A DNA stretch of 64,000 nucleotides from Kitasatospora fiedleri (GTDB lineage: Bacteria; Actinomycetota; Actinomycetes; Streptomycetales; Streptomycetaceae), in NCBI RefSeq assembly GCF_948472415.1, contig NZ_OX419519.1, positions 2,170,001 to 2,234,000 of the forward strand. Reading direction: 5' to 3'. The notes beneath the pieces were generated by a model that saw only the letters and a program-made list of their open reading frames with translations, was not told the DNA's origin and made no database searches. Position numbers and translations under genes: made by a program. This document shows positions 50,282 to 58,404 of the stretch, piece by piece (position 1 is the stretch's first letter; each line of letters begins with the position of its first letter).

Positions 50282-50396
50282 GCGGTGCTTCTCGCTTCCG
50301 TCGGGTGCCGCGGTGCTTGGTCCGGGTGCCGCGGTGCCTGTCGGGTGCTGCCGTGCTTGGTCCGGGTGCCGCGGTGCCTGTCGGGTGCTGTGGTGC
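50282..50396 (+). repeat. 40-bp tandem repeat downstream of lipA
   Basis: Two near-identical 40-base units (50313-50352 and 50353-50392; core GTGCTTGGTCCGGGTGCCGC) preceded by a partial degenerate unit from 50282. No coding frame is conserved across them. Confidence 0.7.
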
Positions 50397-50549
50397 CGCG
50401 CCGTGCCGGTGAGGGGCGGGTCCGTTCGGGCCCGTCCCTCCGGCGCGTCCGGGCTAAGCGCCGATGTTTCACGTGGCATTGACGGGCGGGTCACCGTACG
50501 GTAACGGACGTCCGGGACGCTGGAGCGGTACCCGGGTCGAGGAGTTGGT

Positions 50550-50708
50550 GTGGTCATGCGTACCGGAATCCGGATCGCCCTCCGGCGGGCCGAGCAGATG
50601 CTGTTGATCCGCGGCGCGCGCCGCAACGCGTGGGCCGCGGTGTGCGAGAACCGGCGGCTGGCGGGCGAACGCGAGCAGTCCGGGCAGGTGTTCGGACGCG
50701 GTGCCTGA
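50550..50708 (+). CDS. Small basic conserved protein
   Basis: 52 residues from GTG 50550 (GGAG five bases upstream); ATG 50556 is also in frame. The product is rich in Arg and Ala, an amphipathic helix pattern (RIALRRAEQMLLIRGARRNAWAAV in shape), with no known domain. Position between lipA and the DUF4191 gene and good codon usage support it as real. Confidence 0.6.
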   Translation: MVMRTGIRIALRRAEQMLLIRGARRNAWAAVCENRRLAGEREQSGQVFGRGA

Positions 50709-50829
50709 ACCCCTGGTGGGGGCCGGGGCGGACGCCCGGCGGGAGTCGGGGCCGCTTCGGGGAAAGACCAGGGTCACGAACCGGCACCGCCTTGGATGAT
50801 CGCGTGTGCCGCCACGTACCATGAGCGGT

Positions 50830-51516
50830 ATGGCGAGGCAAAAATCCGATACTCCTGGGCGGCTCGCACAGATCCGCCAGGCATATGTCATGACCAAGCA
50901 GGTCGACACCAAGATCGGCCTGATCATCGCCGGCGTCGGCCTGCTGACCTTCGGCGTGTTCCTCGCCATCGGCTTCGCACTGGACCACCCGATCTACCTG
51001 GGCATCCTCGGTTTCGTGGTGGCGGTGCTGGCGGTCGCGATCGTGTTCGGCCGGCGGGCCGAGCGGGCCGCGTTCGGGCAGATGGAGGGCCAGCCGGGCG
51101 CGGTCGCGGCGGTGCTGGGCAACATCCGGCGCGGCTGGAGCGCGAACCAGACCCCGGTGGCGGTCACCCGCAGCCAGGACGCGGTCTACCGCGCGGTCGG
51201 CCGGGCCGGCATCGCGCTGATCGGCGAGGGCAACCCGAACCGGGTGCGGCCGCTGCTGGCGTCCGAGAAGAAGAAGATGGCCAGGGTCGTCGGCGACATC
51301 CCGGTGCACGACATCATGGTCGGCAACGACGAGGGCCAGATCCCGCTCAAGAAGCTGCAGGTCCACCTGATGCGCCTGCCCCGGTCGATCAGCGCCGCCC
51401 AGGTCACCGAGACCAACGACCGGCTGCGCGCCCTGGGCGACCTGCTCTCCAAGGCGCCGATCCCCAAGGGCCCGATGCCGAAGGGCGCCCGGATGCCCAA
51501 GGGCGGCATGCGCTAG
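50830..51516 (+). CDS. DUF4191 membrane protein
   Basis: 228 residues. Charged N-terminus, two adjacent membrane helices (about 35-55 and 57-77), then a soluble domain with RRGWSANQTPVAVTRSQDAVYRAVGRAGI, and a Lys/Pro/Gly tail. This is DUF4191, of unknown function and conserved beside lipA in actinobacteria. ATG 50830 has no ribosome-binding site, and TACCAT ends eight bases upstream, so it is probably leaderless. ATG 50821 is the alternative. Confidence 0.88.
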   Translation: MARQKSDTPGRLAQIRQAYVMTKQVDTKIGLIIAGVGLLTFGVFLAIGFALDHPIYLGILGFVVAVLAVAIVFGRRAERAAFGQMEGQPGAVAAVLGNIRRGWSANQTPVAVTRSQDAVYRAVGRAGIALIGEGNPNRVRPLLASEKKKMARVVGDIPVHDIMVGNDEGQIPLKKLQVHLMRLPRSISAAQVTETNDRLRALGDLLSKAPIPKGPMPKGARMPKGGMR

Positions 51517-51540
51517 GCGCGACTCCCCCGTTCCGCACCA

Positions 51541-51579
51541 CGGCCCCGCCCGCGAGGTTCCCCTCCGCGAGCGGGGCCG
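51541..51579. terminator. Bidirectional terminator, DUF4191 / RDD
   Basis: Arms CGGCCCCGC (51541-51549) and GCGGGGCCG (51571-51579) with further imperfect pairing inside (CGCGAGG/CCTCCGCG). Confidence 0.65.
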
Positions 51580-51624
51580 TTCGATGTTCCGGTGCCCCTT
51601 CGGGGGTGCTTCCTCGGGGTCGGC

Positions 51625-52092
51625 TCAGATCCGGACCTCGACGGTGCCGACGGCCTTGTCGTGCAGGCCGCGGGTGTCGCGGTCCCAGACGGCGGCCGGG
51701 ACGACCAGGCAGAGCAGCAGGGTGCGCAGCAGCACCTGCGGGATGGTGGCGCGGGTGCCGTCCAGCCGGACCACCCGCAGGCCGAACAGGCGCTTGCCGA
51801 CGGTGGTGCCGGTGGTGGCCAGGAACAGCGCCGTCACCGCGTAGAAAAGCGGGGTGGTCCACAGGTTGGCGGTGCCCCGTTCGCCGCCCGCGAGCAGCCC
51901 GTACGCGACCAGGCTGACCAGCCAGCCGTCGACGAACAGCGCGCCGATCCGGCGGCCGGGGCCGGCCAGCGAACCGGGCCCGGTGCGCGGGAGGCCGAGG
52001 CGCTCGCCGCGGTAGCCGAATTCGGCGCCCATCTTCTCGGCGGCCGCCTTCGGGCCGTCGATCCACGATCCGAGTGCTTCTCTGGTGTCCAC
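51625..52092 (-). CDS. RDD-family membrane protein
   Basis: 155 residues. RDD-like membrane segment begins GRRIGALFVDGWLVSLVAYGLLA. The family also shows TTVGKRLFGLRVVRLDG and a final WDRDTRGLHDKAVGTVEV with the Asp-rich end. Possibly a transporter or envelope protein. GTG 52092 is preceded by TAGGGT six bases upstream with no ribosome-binding site, a leaderless arrangement. It is divergent from glnA. Confidence 0.88.
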   Translation of the reverse strand: MDTREALGSWIDGPKAAAEKMGAEFGYRGERLGLPRTGPGSLAGPGRRIGALFVDGWLVSLVAYGLLAGGERGTANLWTTPLFYAVTALFLATTGTTVGKRLFGLRVVRLDGTRATIPQVLLRTLLLCLVVPAAVWDRDTRGLHDKAVGTVEVRI

Positions 52093-52289
52093 GAATCCAC
52101 CCTAACCGGGCTTACGGCCGGGGCCGGTGGCGGCCCCGGGCGGCGGCGCGCCGCCGGGGTTTCCCGTCGGGGTGAACCCGGTGCGCCCGACTGCCACGAG
52201 TGGTCTGGACCAGTTGCGGATCTACGGCCCGGCAGGGCCGGGAATTTGCCCGGAACCGTACCGCTTTGCCGCCCGCCCGAATGGCCCGG

Positions 52290-52343
52290 TTAACATGTGG
52301 GAAACAAGCGAGTCACGAGCCGGAAACGGGCCGTTCCTATCGT
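52290..52343 (+). promoter_or_regulatory. GlnR operator and promoter of glnA
   Basis: TTAAC-n6-GAAAC (52290-52305) and GTCAC-n6-GAAAC (52312-52327), separated by six bases, match the full GlnR box (gTnAC-n6-GaAAC repeated at 22-base period). TATCGT at 52338-52343 is a likely -10. GlnR is the global nitrogen regulator of streptomycetes and controls glnA. Confidence 0.88.
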
Positions 52344-52413
52344 GAGCCCCCTGCACCGGGGCTCCTGTCGCCCCTGACGGAGACTCAGACGTGCACGCCG
52401 AGGAGGAGTACGG

Positions 52414-53825
52414 ATGTTCACCAACGCCGACGAGGTGAAGCAGTACATCGCGGACAACGACATCAAGTTCGTCGACGTGCGGTTCTGCGACCTGCCGGGC
52501 GTGCTGCAGCACTTCTCGGTCCCGGCCGCCACCTTCGACCCGTCCGAGACCCTGATGTTCGACGGCTCCTCGATCCGCGGCTTCCAGGCCATCCACGAGT
52601 CCGACATGGCCCTGGTGCCCGACCTGGCCACCGCCCGGCTGGACCCGTTCCGCGCCGAGAAGCACCTCAACATCAACTTCTTCATCCAGGACCCGATCAC
52701 CGGCGAGGCGTACAGCCGCGACCCGCGCAACGTCGCCCGCAAGGCCGAGGCGTACCTGGCCTCCTCCGGCATCGCCGACACCGCCTACTTCGGGCCCGAG
52801 GCCGAGTTCTACGTCTTCGACTCGGTGCGGTTCGAGACCTCCGCCAACGCCTCCTACTACCACATCGACTCGGTCGCGGGCGCCTGGAACAGCGGCTCCG
52901 CCGAGGGCGACGCGCGCGGCTACAAGGTCAAGTACAAGGGCGGCTACTTCCCCGTCCCGCCGGTCGACCACTTCGCAGACCTGCGCGCCGAGATGTCCCT
53001 CGAACTCGCCAAGGCCGGGCTGGAGGTGGAGCGCCAGCACCACGAGGTCGGCACCGCCGGCCAGGCCGAGATCAACTACAAGTTCAACACCCTGCTGCAC
53101 GCCGCCGACGACCTGATGCTGTTCAAGTACATCATCAAGAACGTCGCCTGGCGGGCCGGCAGGTCCGCCACCTTCATGCCCAAGCCGATCTTCGGCGACA
53201 ACGGCTCCGGCATGCACGTCCACCAGTCGCTGTGGACCGGCGGCTCCCCGCTCTTCTACGACGAGCAGGGCTACGCGGGCCTGTCCGACACCGCCCGCTA
53301 CTACATCGGCGGCATCCTCAAGCACGCCCCCTCGCTGCTCGCCTTCACCAACCCTCGGTGAACTCCTACCACCGCCTGGTGCCCGGCTTCGAGGCCCCGG
53401 TCAACCTGGTCTACTCGCAGCGCAACCGCTCCGCCGCGATCCGCATCCCGATCACCGGTTCCAACGCCAAGGCCAAGCGCATCGAGTTCCGCGCCCCCGA
53501 CCCGTCCTCCAACCCCTACCTGGCCTTCTCCGCCATGCTGATGGCCGGCCTGGACGGCATCAAGAACAAGATCGAGCCGCTGGAGCCCGTCGACAAGGAC
53601 CTCTACGAGCTCGCCCCCGACGAGCACGCCGCCGTCCCCCAGGTTCCCGCCTCCCTCGGCGCCGTCCTCGACGCCCTGGAGGCCGACCACGAGTACCTCC
53701 TCGCGGGCGGCGTCTTCACCACCGACCTGATCGAGACCTGGATCGACTACAAGCGCACCCACGAGATCGCCCCGATCGCGCTGCGGCCGCACCCGCACGA
53801 GTTCGAGCTGTACTACGACCTGTAG
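52414..53825 (+). CDS. glnA: Glutamine synthetase type I (frameshifted in this sequence)
   Basis: About 470 residues after restoring one base. It makes glutamine from glutamate, ammonia and ATP. Signatures are [18 protein letters not shown], the ATP loop [16 protein letters not shown] and the C-terminal adenylylation region [10 protein letters not shown]. The frame breaks in the C-run 53352-53354 (three C where four give [16 protein letters not shown]). ATG 52414 has GGAGG about seven bases upstream. The C-terminal codons (YYDL, stop) are the sequence duplicated at 63030. Confidence 0.95.
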
Positions 53826-53935
53826 GACCCCCTCTGACCTGCGGAAACGCAGTTTGATCTCTCATCGTTTCCGCAGGTCAGGCAGGGTCCTGACTTGCGG
53901 AAACCTCTGAGAGGGATCGGCTCCAACGCCTCTCG
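53812..53935. repeat. Direct repeat R1: glnA 3' end and downstream hairpin (left boundary of the island)
   Basis: From ACTACGACCTGTAGGAC at 53812, about 120 bases recur with scattered mismatches at 63030-63160. Shared blocks are CTCTGACCTGCGG, GATCTCTC, CGTTTCCGCAGGTC, CAGGG and GAGAGGGAT, in the same order. Because the copy includes the last codons and stop of glnA, this fits the left attachment site of an element inserted at the gene's 3' end. Confidence 0.7.
53834..53881 (+). terminator. Terminator-like hairpin after glnA
   Basis: A perfect 16-bp stem (CTGACCTGCGGAAACG and complement) with a 16-base loop, eight bases after the stop. Half-sites recur at 53890 and in the two distal repeats. 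Confidence 0.7.
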
Positions 53936-54192
53936 GGCTTGCGATGTGAAATGAGTGTGAAATGAGCACGGGCAGATCGAACCCGCGATGATCACCTCAT
54001 TGTCCTTGCCGCCCTTGCCAGCACTGGGCAGCACGCCATCCCGCTACTTTCAGTAGTCATTGCCCGCAGCTGCTGACTCAACGGATTCGATCTTTTACCC
54101 GCGCTCACCAAGTAGCGGAGCCTGCCGTCGTCGCCGCCTCGGGCCGCTCAGGTCCGGCAGGCGGCCGATGGGGCTTCCGGCCGGCTCGGAGG
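53936..54192. other. Island left flank, no gene seen
   Basis: After R1 the base composition is mixed and no frame has coding character. TGTGAAATGA occurs here (53957-53976) as in the right-hand repeats. Confidence 0.4.
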
Positions 54193-54750
54193 TCAGCAGC
54201 GCCGTCGAGAACGTTGCAGCGGTCGACTGGGCGAACCAGTCGACTGGGTGATGCGGGACAACAGCAAGGGGAACGTGACTGCGCCGGTAGCCGGGCTCGT
54301 GGCCATGCAGACGCGGCCCTCGCGGTCGTAGGTGCTGGTACGTGTGCGCAGTACCGCGCTGGCAGAGTCGGCCTCTGCGACCTGCATCGCGTTGCCGAGG
54401 CTGTCGTTCACCGTGCTGACGGACTCGCCCAGCCGCGCCGTGGTCTTGACGGGTCGTCCGAGGCCGTTCGTAGTGGTGTACTTCGCCGGGTCGGCGCCAG
54501 CCGCGTTGCCGTTGGGGCTGGTGGCGCTGACCACAAGCCCGCGCTGGTCATACGCGGTCGTCGTCACGGCGGTCGGGCCGCCGAGGCTGGAGGCGAGTTC
54601 GCTGCGGACCGGTCGGCCGACCTGGTCGTGGGTATCATTGCGTTGGCGTAGTCGGGTCCACGGGTCTGTCCACGGCCAGGACCCGGAGGTCATTGCTCCA
54701 GCTCTCGCAGCGGGCACTGCCTGATGGGAAGTGCAGCTCAAGCAGCACAC
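54193..54750 (-). pseudogene. RHS/YD-repeat protein remnant
   Basis: An open frame of about 185 codons contains YD-repeat units: TTTAYDQRGLVVSATSPNG, GLGRPVKTT, VNDSLGN and TSTYDREGRV. These are the beta-cage repeats of RHS/WapA-type polymorphic toxin shells, normally over 1000 residues. No signal peptide, RHS core or toxin tip is left, so this is a fragment. Both edges read into unrelated sequence. Confidence 0.7.
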
Positions 54751-54853
54751 GCCCTGTCACCGGCTCGCACTCCTGCCGGACGTCGAGCACAACCCCGCCG
54801 CGGTAGGCCGCGAACGGGGTCTCATCACTTACGGGCCGAACGTCGATCCGACC

Positions 54854-55099
54854 TCAGTTGCCCATGTCGAACCCGTCATCCGGCCCGGATGACTCAACCA
54901 CGAGGCACCAGTCCGTGCCGCTAGCGATGTTGGTGGACCTGTCTCGATCGTTGATCATCCACACTTCGACCGAGCCGTCGCCGGGGTGCCCGTCCTGAAT
55001 GTGCCACGACGCGAGCACCCCAACGAGCCGGCTGCCGACCAAGGACAAGGGGTCGATTCCGGGTCCGTGCGGTGGGCAGGCCACGTACAAGTGCCCCAC
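54854..55099 (-). CDS. Hypothetical protein, possibly a fragment
   Basis: 81 residues (GTG 55099), acidic C-terminus ending PDDGFDMGN; contains VEVWMINDRDRSTNIASGTDW. A better ribosome-binding site (AGGAG) lies before GTG 55127 in another frame, so a base error may hide a slightly longer protein. Its place beside an RHS remnant would suit an immunity protein, but nothing in the sequence proves this. Confidence 0.35.
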   Translation of the reverse strand: MGHLYVACPPHGPGIDPLSLVGSRLVGVLASWHIQDGHPGDGSVEVWMINDRDRSTNIASGTDWCLVVESSGPDDGFDMGN

Positions 55100-55161
55100 C
55101 TGGGAACCGTACCGCGCCCGCCCGCACCGACTCTCCTGCCTAAACGGACAACCTTTAGGCG

Positions 55162-56076
55162 CTAGGCCGGAGCGAAGCGGTCGATCAGGTAACGCGCCGC
55201 GGCAGTGAGTGCCTGGAAGCGGAAGTGTGCCTCGCCTGCGGTGGAGGTGCCAGGGTGGGGCCCGTTGGTGTGGGTGATGGCCCAGAGGCCGTGGACGAAC
55301 CAGCCTCCGTCCTTGTCCGCGAGGTGCCCCTGGGTCCGCAGGTAGTTGACGGCCGCTCCGCCGTCGCCCTGCTTGGTTGACGCGAAACCCGTGATGGTGG
55401 CGGTCTCCACGAGGGCGGCTTCGTACATGGCGCGGATGCCGCCGTTAGCATCTTCGTGGCGTCCCTCGGTGAGGGCCTTTGCAGCTCGCTGGTAGCAGTC
55501 CTTCGCGTCCGTCCACCCGAGGCGGTCGAAGTCGGCCTCCAGCGCGGTGATCTCCTGGCTAAGCGGTGCCGCCGGGTCGTCAAGAGGGAGAAGCCGAACT
55601 CCGGTACGGCGGGTTGTGGTGGCGCCCCATTCGTCGTCTGTCGTCTCGAAGTTGGCCCGGAGGTCGAGCCCGTCGGCGCGGGCGGCCTCACGTAGCTGCC
55701 AGAAGTACGTGCCGGGGCGAATGCCCTCAAGCGCAGCGGGTGCTACCTGCTCAGCGACCAGCCGCACGAAGTCGTGGAGCGCCTTGCGCTCGTCGTCCGC
55801 GCCGGACTCGGTGGCGGCGTACTTGGCGGTCATCACAGTCTTGGCCACCAGTTCGGCCTTGCCATAGTGCTTGGCTGGCGTGGCACTGTCCAGGTTGGCC
55901 TTCATGAACAGGAGCCGCAGCTTGCCTTCGGAGAAGGCTTCAACGGCGATCTCGGCGGCATGGCCGATCAGAGATGACGAGAGAAGTCGCACGCGTCCAT
56001 CGTGGACCACCAGCGGGCTGGGCGTCCTCGAATTTCGGGCGCGTCGCTTCACGTCGGCAAGGCAAGCGAACTGCAA
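55162..56076 (-). CDS. Unrecognised protein, possible Abi/HEPN-like C-terminus
   Basis: 304 residues. The N-terminal half has mixed alpha/beta character (FSEGKLRLLFMKANLDSATP...). The C-terminal half is helical: AAKALTEGRHEDANGGIRAMYEAALVE, then FVHGLWAITHTNGPHPGTS and EAHFRFQALTAAARYLIDRF. That pattern (a helical bundle with a small conserved H-x-N-G-x-H loop and a final R-x-L-I helix) recalls the C-terminal domains of abortive-infection proteins, but I cannot name the family. The start is uncertain: TTG 56076 and GTG 56010 both lack a good ribosome-binding site. It lies in the accessory island with other defence genes. Confidence 0.6.
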   Translation of the reverse strand: MQFACLADVKRRARNSRTPSPLVVHDGRVRLLSSSLIGHAAEIAVEAFSEGKLRLLFMKANLDSATPAKHYGKAELVAKTVMTAKYAATESGADDERKALHDFVRLVAEQVAPAALEGIRPGTYFWQLREAARADGLDLRANFETTDDEWGATTTRRTGVRLLPLDDPAAPLSQEITALEADFDRLGWTDAKDCYQRAAKALTEGRHEDANGGIRAMYEAALVETATITGFASTKQGDGGAAVNYLRTQGHLADKDGGWFVHGLWAITHTNGPHPGTSTAGEAHFRFQALTAAARYLIDRFAPA

Positions 56077-56103
56077 GGCGGACGTGGAGGACTGCGCAGT
56101 TCG

Positions 56104-56595
56104 TCATCCGGTGCTCCGGGGTGGCGTCCCACGGCCGGCTCGCACCGCCACGGCGCCAGCCCCGGGGACAGGAAGGGTGTGGATATGCCCCTCACCCTCG
56201 ACCATGAGGCGCTGGACGCGGCGGGTGGCAGAGCCTTCGACCTTGGCGCCAAAGTCCACCATGCACCGATGCTGACAGATACTCAGCTGTCGAAGAGATT
56301 CGCGAAAATGGCGTCGAACTCGCAGCTCTCGGTGGGTGATCCATCGTTCAGTAGCGCCCGGACCGAGTCCCCGTCTGGATAAATGGCAGGATGCGTACCC
56401 CACCGAGAGGAGGATGGGTACGTCCCGCCTTGCCGCTTCTGACATCGGTCTCTCTCCCCATTCCCACCAGTCCACAGGATTGGTGGCGTGCCGCTGGAGA
56501 TAGGGCGGCGTGAACCCCGGCAACAACGGCTCGGCAAGCTCCCAGAGACCATCAGGAACCAGCCGTTGCGACAGATCAACCCCTATGAGGGTCAA
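56104..56595 (-). pseudogene. Chimeric debris: IS transposase N-terminus joined to DUF255/YyaL fragment
   Basis: The first 27 codons (LSQRLVPDGLWELAEPLLP) match the N-terminus of IS5/IS4-type transposases. They run directly into PYLQRHATNPVDWWEWG...RRDVPILLSVGYASCHL, the thioredoxin-like start of DUF255 (YyaL) proteins, where the family continues with a second catalytic cysteine and about 600 more residues. Here the frame decays after SCHL. It is two broken genes joined by recombination; neither can be functional. Confidence 0.65.
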
Positions 56596-56658
56596 TCATG
56601 CCGCAGGTCAGCTACCAGCCACATGAGACACACCTTGAGGGCGGGGCAGCGGGCACCT

Positions 56659-58395
56659 CTACAACCAATAAGCCGCATTCATTGCTGAATTTGGCTTCAG
56701 GGCAGGCTGCTCCATTCGAATGTCATTATTTTCCATTCGCCAGTCCTCTAGCCCATTAAGGGCATCATTCAGAGCATCGCATTGCGCCTGAGTGAGATAG
56801 AACTCGAATGACTTCACAATATCCCAGGCATTGTAAGCCTTTTCAAAGTTTGGCGGCCGACTGGTGGCTAGTGCAATAAAGGACTGCACCGCCTCAGTGA
56901 CGTTAGCTTCACGTACTCGTGGCGACAAGCGAGGGAGGATATCAATTCCACCATCAGCGCTGTACACCACCACAATAGTTGGAGGTGGCTCGCTACCCAG
57001 ATATCTCACGGCATTGTTGAGTCGACTACCTCGGGCTGGATCCCCTTCGCCACGGGCCGTACCATCGAGAATCACTCCAATTGCGTGGCATCGACCACTA
57101 GGGTCTACAAGCACAGCGCCATCCATGTCAGTGAGCTGTGTAATCAGCTCCGAAGCAAGGTGAGATGGCTCCACTGACCAAGATTGAGGAGAGAGACGCC
57201 GTGCCTCATTAGCGGCGTCAGCAGAGATCACCAACATAGCTCCATGTCTATGTTGACCGGCGGCCCGCGCTGCCGTCAGCAACGCCGGTTTGTCTAATTC
57301 AGGAAACAGTCGGTCGGCTAGGTCGATCAGATAATCCTCATCTAGCACATGTGTCGGCAGACTAGGGGTGCCGTCTTTGACGGCGAGGAGTACCACTCCC
57401 GCATGAGATAGCTCCCATACGCCACGAGATGTAAATGTCACGACGAAAATCGACTCAGTCTCTGGGTCGTAGTCGGAGCTAAGGAGTCCTAGGCCGTAGA
57501 CCTTTTGCCCATCAGATAGAACATCCGCCCTCGGCCCGCTAGCTTCCAAAATTTTTCGCACGGCGAGCTTATTGCGCAGATGAACTGGACTTTGGAGTTT
57601 GACCGCAACATCGACTGCTGGATTGTCTGACTTAGCGAAAACCAAACGGCCTGAGCCTGCACGACCCTCATACGGCAACGCGGAAAGACTGTTCATCAAC
57701 GAGTCGACATTACTGCCAGACCAGCACCCGGTACAGTACAGGATACCGCTCATTAGGGACTCTGTAGCCGTGCGGACCACTTCGCCAGAACCTGTGTCAA
57801 GGATTTCAAGACCAGTCCCTGGGTCAGGGAGATATAGGTGCCGAGTTGCGAGGTCAAGGATTCTCATCATGACGGCATGAAACAGGGAAGGCTGAATGGT
57901 GAGACGATCCCGAACGGTACTCTTGATCTGCGGTACAGCTGCGATGGCCAACTTTTCTACGCTGATGATTACGTGAACTTCGTAATCCCCAACTCGAACG
58001 GAGTTCGCGGCAAAGAACACCCTGCTCTCTTGGCCTGGTTTCGAGCCTAGCGTTTCCTCAAGTGCCTCAGCCCGCATGCGATTCAGCAGGCTTCTTTGGC
58101 GCATCTCATGAGTTCTTCGATCCGTGTTAAGGGCCTGGATTTCTGGATTGTCCCTGTACTTCTGTATGGCCAATTTTTTGACATCCGCTAGATCCGATGG
58201 CGCGAATAATTCATCCCCTTGTTCAATGCAAATGCTGAACTTATGCGGACCAGCTGCCTGAAAACCCACCAGTATAGTCTTCGGATTTCCCGTGAAGTCG
58301 ATGGACTTGAGTACCAAATCGGACTCAATGTCCAGACCACTTCGAAAGATATCTTGAAATCCCCACATAAACTGCTCAATATATCGCTCAGCCAT
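56659..58395 (-). CDS. DAC/DisA_N-domain signalling protein (putative nucleotide cyclase) of a CBASS-like operon
   Basis: 578 residues. Residues 1-360 are a large N-terminal region of mixed alpha/beta character with no named domain that I can see, probably a sensor. Residues about 370-490 match the diadenylate-cyclase (DisA_N) fold: HGAMLVIS (384-391), the DGA motif (425-427, MDGAVLVDPSG), then GSRLNNAVRYL (456-466) in the position of the canonical GTRHRAA, and the strand TIVVVYSADGGI. A helical C-terminal 90 residues follow. H and R of the RHR triad are replaced by L and N. The gene starts nine bases after the Cap15-like gene. Composition is clearly AT-richer than the core genome. I infer synthesis of a cyclic nucleotide signal for Cap15; a purely nucleotide-sensing role is possible. 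Confidence 0.75.
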   Translation of the reverse strand: MAERYIEQFMWGFQDIFRSGLDIESDLVLKSIDFTGNPKTILVGFQAAGPHKFSICIEQGDELFAPSDLADVKKLAIQKYRDNPEIQALNTDRRTHEMRQRSLLNRMRAEALEETLGSKPGQESRVFFAANSVRVGDYEVHVIISVEKLAIAAVPQIKSTVRDRLTIQPSLFHAVMMRILDLATRHLYLPDPGTGLEILDTGSGEVVRTATESLMSGILYCTGCWSGSNVDSLMNSLSALPYEGRAGSGRLVFAKSDNPAVDVAVKLQSPVHLRNKLAVRKILEASGPRADVLSDGQKVYGLGLLSSDYDPETESIFVVTFTSRGVWELSHAGVVLLAVKDGTPSLPTHVLDEDYLIDLADRLFPELDKPALLTAARAAGQHRHGAMLVISADAANEARRLSPQSWSVEPSHLASELITQLTDMDGAVLVDPSGRCHAIGVILDGTARGEGDPARGSRLNNAVRYLGSEPPPTIVVVYSADGGIDILPRLSPRVREANVTEAVQSFIALATSRPPNFEKAYNAWDIVKSFEFYLTQAQCDALNDALNGLEDWRMENNDIRMEQPALKPNSAMNAAYWL

Positions 58396-58404
58396 CGCCT
58401 GAAC

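Noticed and set aside
53834..53910. CRISPR array at the glnA 3' end
   Set aside because: The half-repeats form hairpins with unequal spacing and only three partial copies; there are no regular spacers and no cas genes in the window.
54193..54750. Functional RHS toxin
   Set aside because: Only a few YD units remain, without signal, core or toxin domain.
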